Origin: Lacinutrix sp. WUR7 | GTDB taxonomy: Bacteria; Bacteroidota; Bacteroidia; Flavobacteriales; Flavobacteriaceae | Direction of reading: 5' to 3' | NCBI RefSeq assembly: GCF_016864015.1 | Contig: NZ_CP045067.1 | Location: forward strand, 1,461,001 to 1,525,000 | Length of the DNA stretch: 64,000 bases | In this document: piece by piece, positions 1 through 9,048 of the stretch | How the letters are laid out: the number at the start of each line of letters is the position of its first letter | Position numbering within the stretch: the stretch's first letter is position 1 | The notes under the pieces: generated by a model | Seen by the model: only the letters and a program-made list of their open reading frames with translations | The model's database searches: none | What the model was told of the DNA's origin: nothing | Made by a program: the position numbers and the translations under genes

Positions 1-690
1 TCCTGCATACATACATGCTTCAATTTCATGAGCGTATGAGTAGCCTTCCATCCAGTCAATTTTTAATGGTTGGTTTCCTTTTGGTTCACTTTCTAGTAAA
101 AATGCTCCAGCACCATCCGATAACATCCAACGTAAAAAATCTTTATTAAAGGCTAATATTGGGTTGTCTTCTAATGTTTCTAAATGTTTTACTTCTTCTT
201 CAAAAGTATCCGACATCATCCAAGAAGATGTACGTTCTGAGCCAGTACAAACCGCATTTTTAGTTTCACCAGATTTTACAGACATGTAGCCATACTTAAG
301 GGCATTCATCCCAGAAACACATGCGCCAGAAGGTGAATTGATTTCAAGGTTTCCGTTTTTTAGAAAACCATGAACCATGGCTGCGTGTGATGGTAAAATT
401 TGATCTGGACTAGATGTACCACAAGAAAGCAATTCAATATCTTCTGCTTTAAAATCTGCATCACATAAGGCAACTATTGCTTCTTTTGTAAGTTGTGCAT
501 TATTGTGTGTGATATTGCCATTATCATCAATAGCATAATATCTTGTTTTTATTTGATTGTTACGCAAAACAATACGTCTTCCTTTTGAAGTTTTACCGTT
601 TATGGTACCTAATTTATCTTCCATTTCGTCATTTGAAATTGGACGATTTGGTAAAAATTTTGAAATTTTGTTGATGTAAACTTCCTTCAT
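1..690 (-). CDS. darB: KAS III-like beta-ketoacyl synthase, DarB-type (3' end outside window)
   Basis: About 230 residues are visible from an ATG at 690; the C-terminus lies beyond the window edge. The translation begins MKEVYINKISKFLPNRPISN and carries a thiolase-fold cysteine motif, SGACVSGM, with the likely nucleophile at Cys124. The histidine and asparagine of the KAS III triad would be in the missing part. DarB-type ketosynthases join two acyl chains with DarA to make the dialkylresorcinol part of flexirubin pigments. The adjacent DarA-like gene, ACP, second ketosynthase and tyrosine ammonia-lyase support this role. The KAS III-like assignment is firm; the DarB identity rests mainly on context. 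Confidence 0.8.
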   Translation of the reverse strand, partial: MKEVYINKISKFLPNRPISNDEMEDKLGTINGKTSKGRRIVLRNNQIKTRYYAIDDNGNITHNNAQLTKEAIVALCDADFKAEDIELLSCGTSSPDQILPSHAAMVHGFLKNGNLEINSPSGACVSGMNALKYGYMSVKSGETKNAVCTGSERTSSWMMSDTFEEEVKHLETLEDNPILAFNKDFLRWMLSDGAGAFLLESEPKGNQPLKIDWMEGYSYAHEIEACMYAG

Positions 691-699
691 ATTAATGCC

Positions 700-1623
700 T
701 TACTCTATATAATTTACAGACGAATAGTATAATTTGTCTTTTTTTATTTTATGTATTGAAAACACATAAGTCAACAAAAATAAGATAAAAACAATTGGTG
801 CAAGAATCCAAATAGCAAATAATAAGTAATAACTAAAAAATTTCACCCAAAAACTACGTTTAGGACTGTTTTTATCGCCTTTAGATTGAATTAATTTAGA
901 CCATTTAGAGAAAATAACGTTTGCACGTCTATCTGTAATTACTAAAAAGGGTTTAATTAGGATTGCACCTTCTTTTAAAAGGTTGTCTTGTAAATTGTTA
1001 AAATTGTTTTCTTTTAAATGTTTTAATATTATCGGACCAAACTTTACAGCCTCATCGATGTCTTTTTGAGAAACTCCTGGTTTTGGAAACACACCAAGAT
1101 ATTTTTCTTTTTTTCCAGACATTAACCATTTTTCAATAGTAATAACGCTTATGTGATTGATATGTCTATCTACTAAAACAATATTACCAACTAAATTGGC
1201 TTCTAATGCTTTAAGTTTTTTCTTCATTTTTTCCTGCGCCATTATCCACATGTTTCGGCAACCAATCACTGTAATTACTGGTGTGTTCTTTAGGAGTTGC
1301 TTCGCATCAGGTGTGCTTAAAAATGAATTTATAGGAATAGAAGGTGTTAAGTACCAAACTTGATATCCTAAAATGATGAGGTCGTATTTTTTGTTAAGAA
1401 TTTCTGGAGAAACAGGTTTTACTTTTTCAGGAACTTGTTGAAAGGTCTCTGGAAAAGCACCATAAAACGCATCTGCTTTCCATGGGAAAGGAAAAGGAGT
1501 TTCCATTTTTATATCATGATAATCTATTTGTATAGTATCATTGGCTAAAGGAGCAACTATATTCTTTACAATTTCTGTTAATTGTCCAGATTGAGAATAG
1601 TGTATGACTAAAACGTTTTTCAA
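700..1623 (-). CDS. darA: DarA-like dialkylresorcinol condensing enzyme, flavodoxin-like
   Basis: A 307-residue protein starting MKNVLVIHYSQSGQLTEI, a flavodoxin-like first strand and phosphate loop. A hydrophobic segment near residues 262-290 suggests one or two membrane passes at the C-terminus. It lies 9 bp upstream of the DarB-like ketosynthase in the same direction. In Bacteroidota, DarA acts with DarB in dialkylresorcinol/flexirubin synthesis, as the condensing or aromatizing partner. No other flavodoxin role fits the neighbours. The family is recognised from memory of its N-terminus and gene order; the chemistry is inferred. Confidence 0.72.
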   Translation of the reverse strand: MKNVLVIHYSQSGQLTEIVKNIVAPLANDTIQIDYHDIKMETPFPFPWKADAFYGAFPETFQQVPEKVKPVSPEILNKKYDLIILGYQVWYLTPSIPINSFLSTPDAKQLLKNTPVITVIGCRNMWIMAQEKMKKKLKALEANLVGNIVLVDRHINHISVITIEKWLMSGKKEKYLGVFPKPGVSQKDIDEAVKFGPIILKHLKENNFNNLQDNLLKEGAILIKPFLVITDRRANVIFSKWSKLIQSKGDKNSPKRSFWVKFFSYYLLFAIWILAPIVFILFLLTYVFSIHKIKKDKLYYSSVNYIE

Positions 1624-1736
1624 AAGAAATATTTTTTGGTAATTTCCGAATAAAAGTCTAGATATAGAAGTTTCATTCTTTGTAAATAGTAGAACTTATT
1701 AACTTTTGCGAAAACGATAAAAAAAAAGGAGTGTTC

Positions 1737-2627
1737 TTAGTTTTTTTTATCAAAAGTTCCCCAAAAATCAAAATAGTTAAACCATTGTAAGGGATATTTA
1801 TTCAACATCCACGAGACACTTTCGGTATATTCTTTTAAAAGTGCTTGTGCATCTCTATGTTTTGCTTCTGCTTTTCTGGTATAAAGGTGGTAATGCTTGT
1901 TTGTTTCTTTCATTACATACACAAAAAGAACGGGGACTTTTAAACGAGATGCTAGCATAAATGGTCCTGCAGGGAATTTTGCTACTTGACCTAGTAAATC
2001 TTGTGTTAAGTGTTTCGATCCTTTTATATATCTATCTCCAGTTATAACAACGAGTTCATTTCTTGCAAGTGCGGCATTAATTTCAAAAATATGACCTAAG
2101 TCTTCTTGAATTAAAATAATCTTTACTTTCGGTTTTTCTGTAACACTTTCTAGGTATGCTTTGATGTTAGAATGTTCGGCGTCGGTAGTTAAAATACTAA
2201 TGGAAGTATTTTCCTCAAGCTCACCAAAAAAATGTTCGGCAATTTCAAAATTGCCCACGTGTGCACTTATTAGAATACCTCCTTTTTTTTGTTTTAAGGC
2301 TTTGTCAATAAGTTCGTAACCATCAAAATGGTAGGTGAATTTATCTCGTAATCCCGAAGATATCGCTATTTTATCTATAATGGTTTGTCCGAAAACATAA
2401 TAGCTTTTATAGATATTTATAAAGCTTTTAAGTTTCGAGTTTTTACGTCTTTTATGGAAATAATAGTAACTGGCTTTTGTGCTGTCTCCCGCAAAAAAAC
2501 AAAAGTATAGGGCAACAAAATACAGAATGAAGTATGCAGAACCAATTCCGAAAGTCTTCATACAAAACACAAAAATCTTGTATCCAAAAACAGTTCCTCT
2601 GGACTTTCCTTGCCATTCAGCAGCCAT
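1737..2627 (-). CDS. LpxL/HtrB-type lysophospholipid acyltransferase
   Basis: A 296-residue protein with an N-terminal membrane segment (about residues 22-47) and the family motif HxxxxE at His123-Glu128 within SAHVGNFE. This is the catalytic motif of lipid A late acyltransferases, which move acyl chains from ACP to a lipid acceptor at the inner membrane. In aryl polyene and flexirubin clusters such enzymes are thought to load or esterify the pigment chain rather than lipid A. It lies directly downstream of the ACP (20 bp), which supports use of that ACP as donor. The exact substrate cannot be read from the sequence. Confidence 0.82.
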   Translation of the reverse strand: MAAEWQGKSRGTVFGYKIFVFCMKTFGIGSAYFILYFVALYFCFFAGDSTKASYYYFHKRRKNSKLKSFINIYKSYYVFGQTIIDKIAISSGLRDKFTYHFDGYELIDKALKQKKGGILISAHVGNFEIAEHFFGELEENTSISILTTDAEHSNIKAYLESVTEKPKVKIILIQEDLGHIFEINAALARNELVVITGDRYIKGSKHLTQDLLGQVAKFPAGPFMLASRLKVPVLFVYVMKETNKHYHLYTRKAEAKHRDAQALLKEYTESVSWMLNKYPLQWFNYFDFWGTFDKKN

Positions 2628-2647
2628 AAATATTTAAAGTAAAGTGT

Positions 2648-2890
2648 TTAGTCTAATTTTTTTTCAATTAGATCATAGAAGTCTTGAAGTGATTCTACAT
2701 TCACAAAATCTTCTCCAACTAATTTTACGCTGAAGTTAGACTCAACAGCAACCACAAGGTCGACAAAGTCTAAACTATCTAATTCTAGAGTGTCTTTTAA
2801 GTTTGCTTCAGGAGCTATGTCATCTGATTCCACTTCAAACTCATCTATAAGAAAATCGTTTATCTTATCAATAATAACCTCTTTAGTCAT
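2648..2890 (-). CDS. Acyl carrier protein of the pigment cluster
   Basis: An 80-residue acidic protein with the phosphopantetheine site LELDSLDFVD; Ser39 is the attachment residue. Size and helix pattern are those of a type II ACP. It lies 6 bp after the FabF-like synthase and 20 bp before the acyltransferase. It most likely carries the growing polyene chain of the pigment and is distinct from the housekeeping fatty acid ACP, which is not in this window. Confidence 0.9.
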   Translation of the reverse strand: MTKEVIIDKINDFLIDEFEVESDDIAPEANLKDTLELDSLDFVDLVVAVESNFSVKLVGEDFVNVESLQDFYDLIEKKLD

Positions 2891-2896
2891 ATTGTA

Positions 2897-4114
2897 TTAT
2901 AATTTTTTTATTATTAATGCTGAATTTGTTCCACCAAATCCAAACGAATTCGACAAAAATACATCAAATTTTTTATCTAGCGTTTTACTTACTAGATTTA
3001 ATTTTTTTGCGTCTTCATCCGGTTCTTCCAAATTAATGTTTGGCGCAATAAAATTATTTTGCATCATGAGCATAGAATATACTACTTCACTTGCTCCAGC
3101 CATCCAACATTCATGTCCTGTCATCGATTTTGTAGAACTTACATAAGGACCATTTTCTCCAAAAACTTTAACAATAGCTTTGGCTTCATTGGTATCTCCT
3201 ACAGGAGTTGAAGTTGCGTGGGCGTTAACATACTCTATTTCTGATGGTTTTAAATTAGATTGTTCAATAGCTTTAGCCATTGCTCTTGATGGACCATCTA
3301 CGTTTGGCGTAGAAATGTGTTCGCCATTCGACGAGAAACCATAGCCAATAATTTCGGCTAAAATTGGTGCTCCACGTTTTACAGCAGACTCGTAGCTTTC
3401 TACAACTAAGGTTGCTGCGCCACCACTAGGTACTAAACCATCTCTGTTTTTATCGAAAGGTCTAGATGCTTTTTCAGGGTTTTCTAGGTTCATGGCAAAA
3501 ACACCAAGACCATCAAAACTTCCCATGGCATATTTATTTATTTCTTGTGCTCCACCACAAATAATACAATCTTGTAAACCACTTTTTATAAGTTGGAAAG
3601 CCATACCAATAGCATGAGATCCACTAGCACAAGCGGCACTTATTGTAAAGTTTACGCCGGTAAGATTAAAAAGTGTAGAAAGATTCATGGTAACTGTAGA
3701 ATTCATAGCTTGAAAAATAGCGCCAGAACCAACAAGTGTGGTGTCTTTTTTTTCTCTAATTTTATCTACAGAATCTACAACAGCCTTTGCAGTACTATCA
3801 TTACCATAAAGAATACCAACTTCGTTTTTCTTTAAGAAATCGATATCTATTTTAGCATTTTCTAAAGCTTCGATGGTTGCTACATATGCATAAGCACCTT
3901 CGTCGCCGAGACTAATACGTTCTCTTCTGGTAAGTTGTTTTTTTAGGTTTGGTTTTTCTACCATTCCTGTTAATGGAGAACGATACCCAAAATCTTTGCG
4001 TTCTTGGTCATAGATAATTCCAGACTTTCCATTATATAATGAATCCTTTACTTCTTCTAAGTTTTTTCCGATGCAGGAATAAATTCCCATTCCTGTTATA
4101 ACAACACGCTTCAT
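2897..4114 (-). CDS. FabF-like beta-ketoacyl-ACP synthase (KAS II type)
   Basis: A 405-residue condensing enzyme with the full Cys-His-His triad: Cys162 in SAACASGSHAIG, His299 in NAHATSTPVGD and His334 in MTGHECWMAG. It extends ACP-bound chains by decarboxylative condensation with malonyl-ACP. Its place between FabG-like and ACP genes in a pigment cluster suggests it makes the aryl polyene chain from a 4-coumarate starter. The length is normal for KAS II. Substrate range is inferred from context. Confidence 0.9.
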   Translation of the reverse strand: MKRVVITGMGIYSCIGKNLEEVKDSLYNGKSGIIYDQERKDFGYRSPLTGMVEKPNLKKQLTRRERISLGDEGAYAYVATIEALENAKIDIDFLKKNEVGILYGNDSTAKAVVDSVDKIREKKDTTLVGSGAIFQAMNSTVTMNLSTLFNLTGVNFTISAACASGSHAIGMAFQLIKSGLQDCIICGGAQEINKYAMGSFDGLGVFAMNLENPEKASRPFDKNRDGLVPSGGAATLVVESYESAVKRGAPILAEIIGYGFSSNGEHISTPNVDGPSRAMAKAIEQSNLKPSEIEYVNAHATSTPVGDTNEAKAIVKVFGENGPYVSSTKSMTGHECWMAGASEVVYSMLMMQNNFIAPNINLEEPDEDAKKLNLVSKTLDKKFDVFLSNSFGFGGTNSALIIKKL

Positions 4115-4132
4115 ATTTACAACAAAATTATT

Positions 4133-4864
4133 TTAAGAATAAATTCCTCCATTAATATTTATTACTTCACCAGTAATATAAGAAGACTTTTTGGAAACTA
4201 AAAAGGAAACTAAATCTGCTACTTCTTGCGCTTCACCAAAACGATTTGCGGGAATCATTTTTTTAAGTTCTTTTTCATCTAATTCTGCAGTCATGTCCGA
4301 ATTTATAAAACCAGGAGCTACGGCATTTACCGTTATTTTACGTTTAGCAACTTCTTGAGCTAGTGCTTTGGTAGCAGCAATAATTGCACCTTTTGCAGCA
4401 GAATAGTTTGTTTGCCCAGGAGTTCCTTTTACACCAGAAACCGAAGCGATGTTTACAATGCGACCATAACGATTACGTAGCATTTTTTGAATAGCATAAT
4501 TGGTAACATTAAAGAAACCGTGTAAAGAAGTGTCAATTACATTTTGCCAATCCTCTTTAGGCATCCACATGAATAAACCATCTTTTGTAATTCCGGCATT
4601 GTTGACAATCACTTCTATTAACGCATCGGGATTTGCTTCTTGCCAAGCATCTAGTTTCGATTTTACTTGGTCGGCATCTGTAACGTTAAAACCAATAATT
4701 TCTCCAGTATTTCCTGCTGCTAGTACTGCTTTTAACGTCTCCTTTGCAGCTGCTTCGTTACTGTTATAGTTTATTAATATGTGATAGTCTGTATCTATTG
4801 CTAGTTGTGAGCAAATGGCTTTACCAATTCCTCTGGAACCACCTGTTATTAGGGCACATTTCAT
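4133..4864 (-). CDS. fabG: FabG-like 3-oxoacyl-ACP reductase (SDR)
   Basis: A 243-residue classical SDR with the nucleotide loop GGSRGIG (residues 8-14), NNAG near residue 88, and the catalytic Tyr154/Lys158 in YSAAK with Ser141/Ser143 upstream. It would reduce 3-ketoacyl-ACP with NADPH in the cytoplasm. It is 18 bp upstream of the FabF-like gene, so the two probably act in turn on the pigment polyene. It is likely a cluster-dedicated paralogue of the fatty acid FabG. Confidence 0.87.
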   Translation of the reverse strand: MKCALITGGSRGIGKAICSQLAIDTDYHILINYNSNEAAAKETLKAVLAAGNTGEIIGFNVTDADQVKSKLDAWQEANPDALIEVIVNNAGITKDGLFMWMPKEDWQNVIDTSLHGFFNVTNYAIQKMLRNRYGRIVNIASVSGVKGTPGQTNYSAAKGAIIAATKALAQEVAKRKITVNAVAPGFINSDMTAELDEKELKKMIPANRFGEAQEVADLVSFLVSKKSSYITGEVININGGIYS

Positions 4865-4892
4865 TTGTAAGTTTTTATTTTTTGATTTCGGA

Positions 4893-6020
4893 TTAATTAA
4901 ATAATTCGAGGTTTTTAAACTCCATATTTTTCAATACTTTACCTTTTGTATCGATATAAACCCATGATTTTTTATCTTTTACTCTAGCTAGTCCATTAAC
5001 AAAACCTTTTTCATTGTTTTTTTTGAAAATGGAAAATCCTCCAGCAGTAATTTCATATTTATCTTCTATTACTTGTTCTCCAGCAGTATTGATAAAACCC
5101 CAAAGTTTATCCTTTTTTATAGGAGCTAATCCGTCTGAACTAAAAATTTCTGCATCTCGATATTGTATAGGGATTACAACTTTTCCAGAAGTATTTATAT
5201 AGCCCCATTGTTTGTCTATTGAAACTGGCGCAAGACCGTTTACAAAAGCTCTAACCTTATCATAAGTTGGTTCAATAATCCATTCTCCGGTTTTGTTGAT
5301 GAAGCCAATTTTGTCGTTTTTCTTAGCATAGGTAATGTCTCCATTAACAGAAAAGTCCCAGATTTTTTGAGCACCATCTACTTTTTTAAATTTACCATTA
5401 ATGATTAGTCCATGGCTTTCGCCAAGCGTTGCTACTACATTTCCATTGTAAGCATTGCTTACACCATCATATTTGGTTTCCACAAAATAGTTTCCTGTTT
5501 TGTCAACTAATCCCCATTTTTCTCCTTCTCTAACTTTTGCATATCCATTTTCAAAATCGAAAGCTTTATTAAATTTAGGTTCGATAACTACAGTTCCAGA
5601 AGTATTTATGAAACCTACATTATCACCTTGTCGTATTTGAGCAAGACCTTCCGTGAAATCATAAATTTTATCAGTAGCAACATCTGTTAGTACTTTCTCG
5701 CCTTTGGTATTGATATAAAACCATTCTTTATTACTTAAAACAACGGCAATACCGGAGTTGAATGCTTTTGTTTTATCGTAGGTAGGTGGTATCACCCATT
5801 CTCCTTTTCGGTTAATGAATCCCCATTCCTTCTTATCATTCATAGCCTCGGCTAAGTCTTCTGAAAAGGATTTAGCTCCTTTAAATTCTGGTTGAATTGC
5901 CCATTCTCCTGATTTGTTTATGTATCCAAATTTTACTTCATCCTTTGCAAGTGCAAGTTCTTGAGCACCAACTATTGTGCTTAAAAATACTAATACGATT
6001 AATAGCGATTTTGTTTTCAT
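4893..6020 (-). CDS. Secreted WG-repeat protein
   Basis: The start is taken at the ATG at 6020, giving the signal peptide MKTKSLLIVLVFLSTIVGAQ; an upstream in-frame ATG at 6053 would put a charged stretch before it. The mature protein of about 355 residues is built from some ten WG (KWG) repeats of the form 'GYINKSGEWAIQPEFKGAKSF', covering nearly the whole chain. Such repeats form beta-rich domains of unknown function, often in secreted proteins. It sits 28 bp upstream of fabG on the same strand, inside the pigment cluster. No enzyme motif is visible. Confidence 0.8.
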   Translation of the reverse strand: MKTKSLLIVLVFLSTIVGAQELALAKDEVKFGYINKSGEWAIQPEFKGAKSFSEDLAEAMNDKKEWGFINRKGEWVIPPTYDKTKAFNSGIAVVLSNKEWFYINTKGEKVLTDVATDKIYDFTEGLAQIRQGDNVGFINTSGTVVIEPKFNKAFDFENGYAKVREGEKWGLVDKTGNYFVETKYDGVSNAYNGNVVATLGESHGLIINGKFKKVDGAQKIWDFSVNGDITYAKKNDKIGFINKTGEWIIEPTYDKVRAFVNGLAPVSIDKQWGYINTSGKVVIPIQYRDAEIFSSDGLAPIKKDKLWGFINTAGEQVIEDKYEITAGGFSIFKKNNEKGFVNGLARVKDKKSWVYIDTKGKVLKNMEFKNLELFN

Positions 6021-6119
6021 GTGTTTGTTTTTTTTATCTATTGTTTTAGACATTTGTTCATTTCTTGGTTAAGGAAATGTTTATCTAAAATAGATGCTTG
6101 ATAATTAATAATGCATACG

Positions 6120-7649
6120 TTATGCTTTATTATTAATAATAAAGTCTTTAACAAGGTTAACATAAGGATACATAATAACGTCATCTTTAAATGCAGGAAC
6201 TATTTCTCGTATCTCCTCATACATTTTTTTAGTTTTTGATGAGACTTTATCTTGTGCTTTTAAATATTCTATAGCTTGCACTACTGTAATTAATTCGATA
6301 GCCATAACCTCGAATGCATTTTCAATAACTTTTTTAGTTATTAAAGCAGCGTTTGTTCCCATACTAACAATATCTTGATTGTCGTTATTGTTAGGGATAG
6401 AATGCACATACATTGGGTTAGACAATGTTTGGTTTTCGGCAGTTGTAGAAGTTGCAGTAAATTGTACACCTTGCATACCAAAGTTTAATCCTAGTTTTCC
6501 AAGATTTACAAATGCTGGAAGTATATTATTTAGGCTAGGGTTTAATAAATAGTTGAGCTGTCTTTCTGCAAGCATACTCATTTTAGTAACGACTATTTTA
6601 AGCTTATCCATTTCTAGAGATACATAATCTCCATGAAAGTTTCCACCGTGATATACGTGTCGTTTTTCAACATTTACAATTGGGTTATCGTTTGCAGAGT
6701 TTACTTCTTCTATTAAAATATTTTCTACGCTACTTAAAGTATCTAATACAGGACCTAAAATTTGCGGTACACAACGTAACGAATAATACTCTTGTACTTT
6801 ATCTTGAAAAACAGAAACATCATCATTGTTTGCCTCGTATAAATGGTGTTCTCTTTTTCTAGTAAGTTTACTATCTGCTAAATGGGCACGCATGCTTTTA
6901 GCAATATTTTGTTGTCCTTTATGTTTTTTAGAATTGTTTAATTCTTCCGATAAATGATCGTCATACGCTTCAACAATTTCATTAATTGCAGCAGAACAAG
7001 AGATCATCCAGTTTAATAGACGTCTGGTGTACATGGTGTTTACAATACCAATTCCGGTCATTACCGAAGTACCATTCATTAGCGCTAAACCTTCACGAAG
7101 CTCTACAGAAATAGGCGTTAAATTCTCTTTTTCAAAAACGTCTTTAGTAGCTAATCTTTCGCCATTATAAAACACTTCACCTTCACCAATTAAAACTAAT
7201 GCTAAATGTGCAAGTTGTACTAAATCTCCACTAGCACCAACACCACCATGTTCGTAAATTAAAGGAGTAATATCTCTATTTATAAGCTCTGTCATTAATT
7301 TAATTACAGAAACATGCACGCCAGAATTACCTAAAGACAAGGTGTTTAATCTAGCAAGCATTGCTGCTTTTACATATTGTGGAGCAATTGGATTTCCTGT
7401 TCCAGATGCATGACTACGAATTAAATTGTACTGTAATTGAATACGCTCAGAATCTTTAATTTTATATTGTGCCATTGGTCCGAAACCTGTATTAACACCA
7501 TAAATCACTTTGTTTTCTGAGAATTTTTTAAGAAAGTTAAAACTCTGTTCTACGGTTTCAAAAACCGAGTCATCTACCTTGATGTTGCTGTTCTCTATTA
7601 TAATTTTGTAAAAATCTTCTAATCCTAGTTCTCCGTTAAATGTTAGCAT
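6120..7649 (-). CDS. tal: Tyrosine ammonia-lyase (HAL/PAL/TAL family)
   Basis: A 509-residue aromatic amino acid lyase. Ala139-Ser140-Gly141 (GGVGASGDL) is the tripeptide that cyclises into the MIO cofactor; the family segments GVNTGFGPM and FTATSTTAEN are also present. It closely resembles, from memory, the characterised F. johnsoniae tyrosine ammonia-lyase, including NLIRSH at the selectivity position (Ser79-His80), which in most relatives marks histidine lyases. It would convert tyrosine to 4-coumarate, the starter of the flexirubin polyene. No hut genes are nearby, which argues against histidine degradation. Confidence 0.87.
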   Translation of the reverse strand: MLTFNGELGLEDFYKIIIENSNIKVDDSVFETVEQSFNFLKKFSENKVIYGVNTGFGPMAQYKIKDSERIQLQYNLIRSHASGTGNPIAPQYVKAAMLARLNTLSLGNSGVHVSVIKLMTELINRDITPLIYEHGGVGASGDLVQLAHLALVLIGEGEVFYNGERLATKDVFEKENLTPISVELREGLALMNGTSVMTGIGIVNTMYTRRLLNWMISCSAAINEIVEAYDDHLSEELNNSKKHKGQQNIAKSMRAHLADSKLTRKREHHLYEANNDDVSVFQDKVQEYYSLRCVPQILGPVLDTLSSVENILIEEVNSANDNPIVNVEKRHVYHGGNFHGDYVSLEMDKLKIVVTKMSMLAERQLNYLLNPSLNNILPAFVNLGKLGLNFGMQGVQFTATSTTAENQTLSNPMYVHSIPNNNDNQDIVSMGTNAALITKKVIENAFEVMAIELITVVQAIEYLKAQDKVSSKTKKMYEEIREIVPAFKDDVIMYPYVNLVKDFIINNKA

Positions 7650-7708
7650 CTATATATTTTATTCTGACTATTTTTAATATTAAATTTAATAACTCCAAGT
7701 AAAGTAGT

Positions 7709-7716
7709 TATTTTTG
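7709..7716 (+). promoter_or_regulatory. Possible -7 box (TATTTTTG) for the halogenase-like gene
   Basis: The octamer fits the Bacteroidota -7 consensus TAnnTTTG and lies about 38 bp before the ATG at 7755. No clear TTG is seen 19-21 bp upstream, so this is weak. Confidence 0.35.
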
Positions 7717-7754
7717 TGTGCGCTAATTTAATATAATTAAGGTTAAATACTATA

Positions 7755-9017
7755 ATGATTATGAATGAAATACATGTAGATGTTTTAATTATAGGAGCAG
7801 GACCTTCTGGTTGCGTTGCTGCTTCATACCTGCATAATCAAGGAAAACAACTTAAAGTTGTTGAAAAGAGTTCTTTTCCTAGGTTTGTAATAGGAGAGAG
7901 CCTGTTACCAAGATGCATGGATCATTTTGAAGAAGTTGGCCTTTTAGACGTATTAAAAGATTTTGGATTTGAAAAAAAACATGGCGCTCGTTTTTTAAAA
8001 GGGGATGTCGTTTGTGATTTTGATTTTAGTAAAAAGCATACCGAAGGTTGGGATTGGACTTGGCAAGTGTCTCGTGCAGATTTTGATAATGTGCTTGCAA
8101 CCGAATTAGTAAATAGAGGTGTAGATATTGCCTTTAATAATGAAGTGGTAGATGTTGTGTTTGCAGCAGATGGCGCTTCTGTTACTAGCATAAAAGATGA
8201 AAATGGAGACGTGTATAAAGTACACGCAAAACATATTATAGATTCTAGTGGTTATGGTCGTGTTTTGCCAAGAATGCTTGGATTAGACAAACCGTCTTCT
8301 ATACCAGAACATTCTTCTATTTTTACACATGTAAAAGATTTAAAAAGACCAGAAGGAAAAGAAGGAACCATGATTACTTTTGATGTTTTAGATAAAGACA
8401 CTTGGTTTTGGGTAATTCCTTTTTCTAATGGAGATACCAGTATTGGTTTTGTTGGGTTAACCGATTTTATTGATTCTTTTGAAGGAGATACTACGGAAAG
8501 AATGCAGCAAATGCTGAAGCTATCTAAATATTACTATAAGCGTTTTGAAGGATTAGATTTTAAATTCCCACCAGTTAGTATTAAAAACTATGCGAAATCG
8601 GTGACACAGCTTTACGGAAAAGGATATGCTTTAACAGGAAATAGTGCAGAGTTTTTAGATCCTGTTTTTTCATCTGGAGTTACTTTTGCGACAGAATCTG
8701 CTCTAAAAGCTGCAAAATTAATTACTAGAGAACTGAATGATGAAACCGTAGATTGGGAAGAAGAATATACAGGTTATATAATGAAAGGTGTTAGCGTTTT
8801 TGCTACTTATGTGAAAGAATGGTATACCGGAAACTTACAAACCTTGTTTTTTCACAGACCAGAGAATCCAGATATCAAAAAGCAAATTTGTGCCGTTTTA
8901 GCGGGTTATGTTTGGGATGATACCAATCCTTTTGTTAAAAAGCACGATAGATTAGTGAAAAATCTAGCGTATTTAATAGATATGGAAGTACAAGAAAAAG
9001 AAAAAGCGAACCAATAG
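7755..9017 (+). CDS. Flavin-dependent halogenase-like FAD oxidoreductase
   Basis: A 420-residue protein with an N-terminal FAD loop GAGPSG (residues 14-19), the segment FVIGESLLP, and the halogenase signature WxWxIP as WFWVIP (residues 217-222). Lys75 in KKHGARF lies where phenolic halogenases carry their catalytic lysine. Flavin halogenases use FADH2, oxygen and halide to halogenate aromatic rings. The gene is divergent from the ammonia-lyase across 105 bp, so a role in tailoring the pigment aryl head is plausible. A geranylgeranyl-reductase-type or hydroxylase activity cannot be excluded. An alternative start is the ATG at 7761. Confidence 0.7.
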   Translation: MIMNEIHVDVLIIGAGPSGCVAASYLHNQGKQLKVVEKSSFPRFVIGESLLPRCMDHFEEVGLLDVLKDFGFEKKHGARFLKGDVVCDFDFSKKHTEGWDWTWQVSRADFDNVLATELVNRGVDIAFNNEVVDVVFAADGASVTSIKDENGDVYKVHAKHIIDSSGYGRVLPRMLGLDKPSSIPEHSSIFTHVKDLKRPEGKEGTMITFDVLDKDTWFWVIPFSNGDTSIGFVGLTDFIDSFEGDTTERMQQMLKLSKYYYKRFEGLDFKFPPVSIKNYAKSVTQLYGKGYALTGNSAEFLDPVFSSGVTFATESALKAAKLITRELNDETVDWEEEYTGYIMKGVSVFATYVKEWYTGNLQTLFFHRPENPDIKKQICAVLAGYVWDDTNPFVKKHDRLVKNLAYLIDMEVQEKEKANQ

Positions 9018-9029
9018 GTTCGCTTTTTT
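9001..9029 (+). terminator. Intrinsic terminator overlapping the stop of the halogenase-like gene
   Basis: A perfect 12-bp stem (AAAAAGCGAACC and its complement) with a 4-nt AATA loop ends in a T run. The left arm encodes the last codons of the gene. It can also stop the convergent gene ending at 9049. An identical copy lies at 10725-10753. Confidence 0.88.
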
Positions 9030-9048
9030 GCTTTTCATTAGGGAAGAC

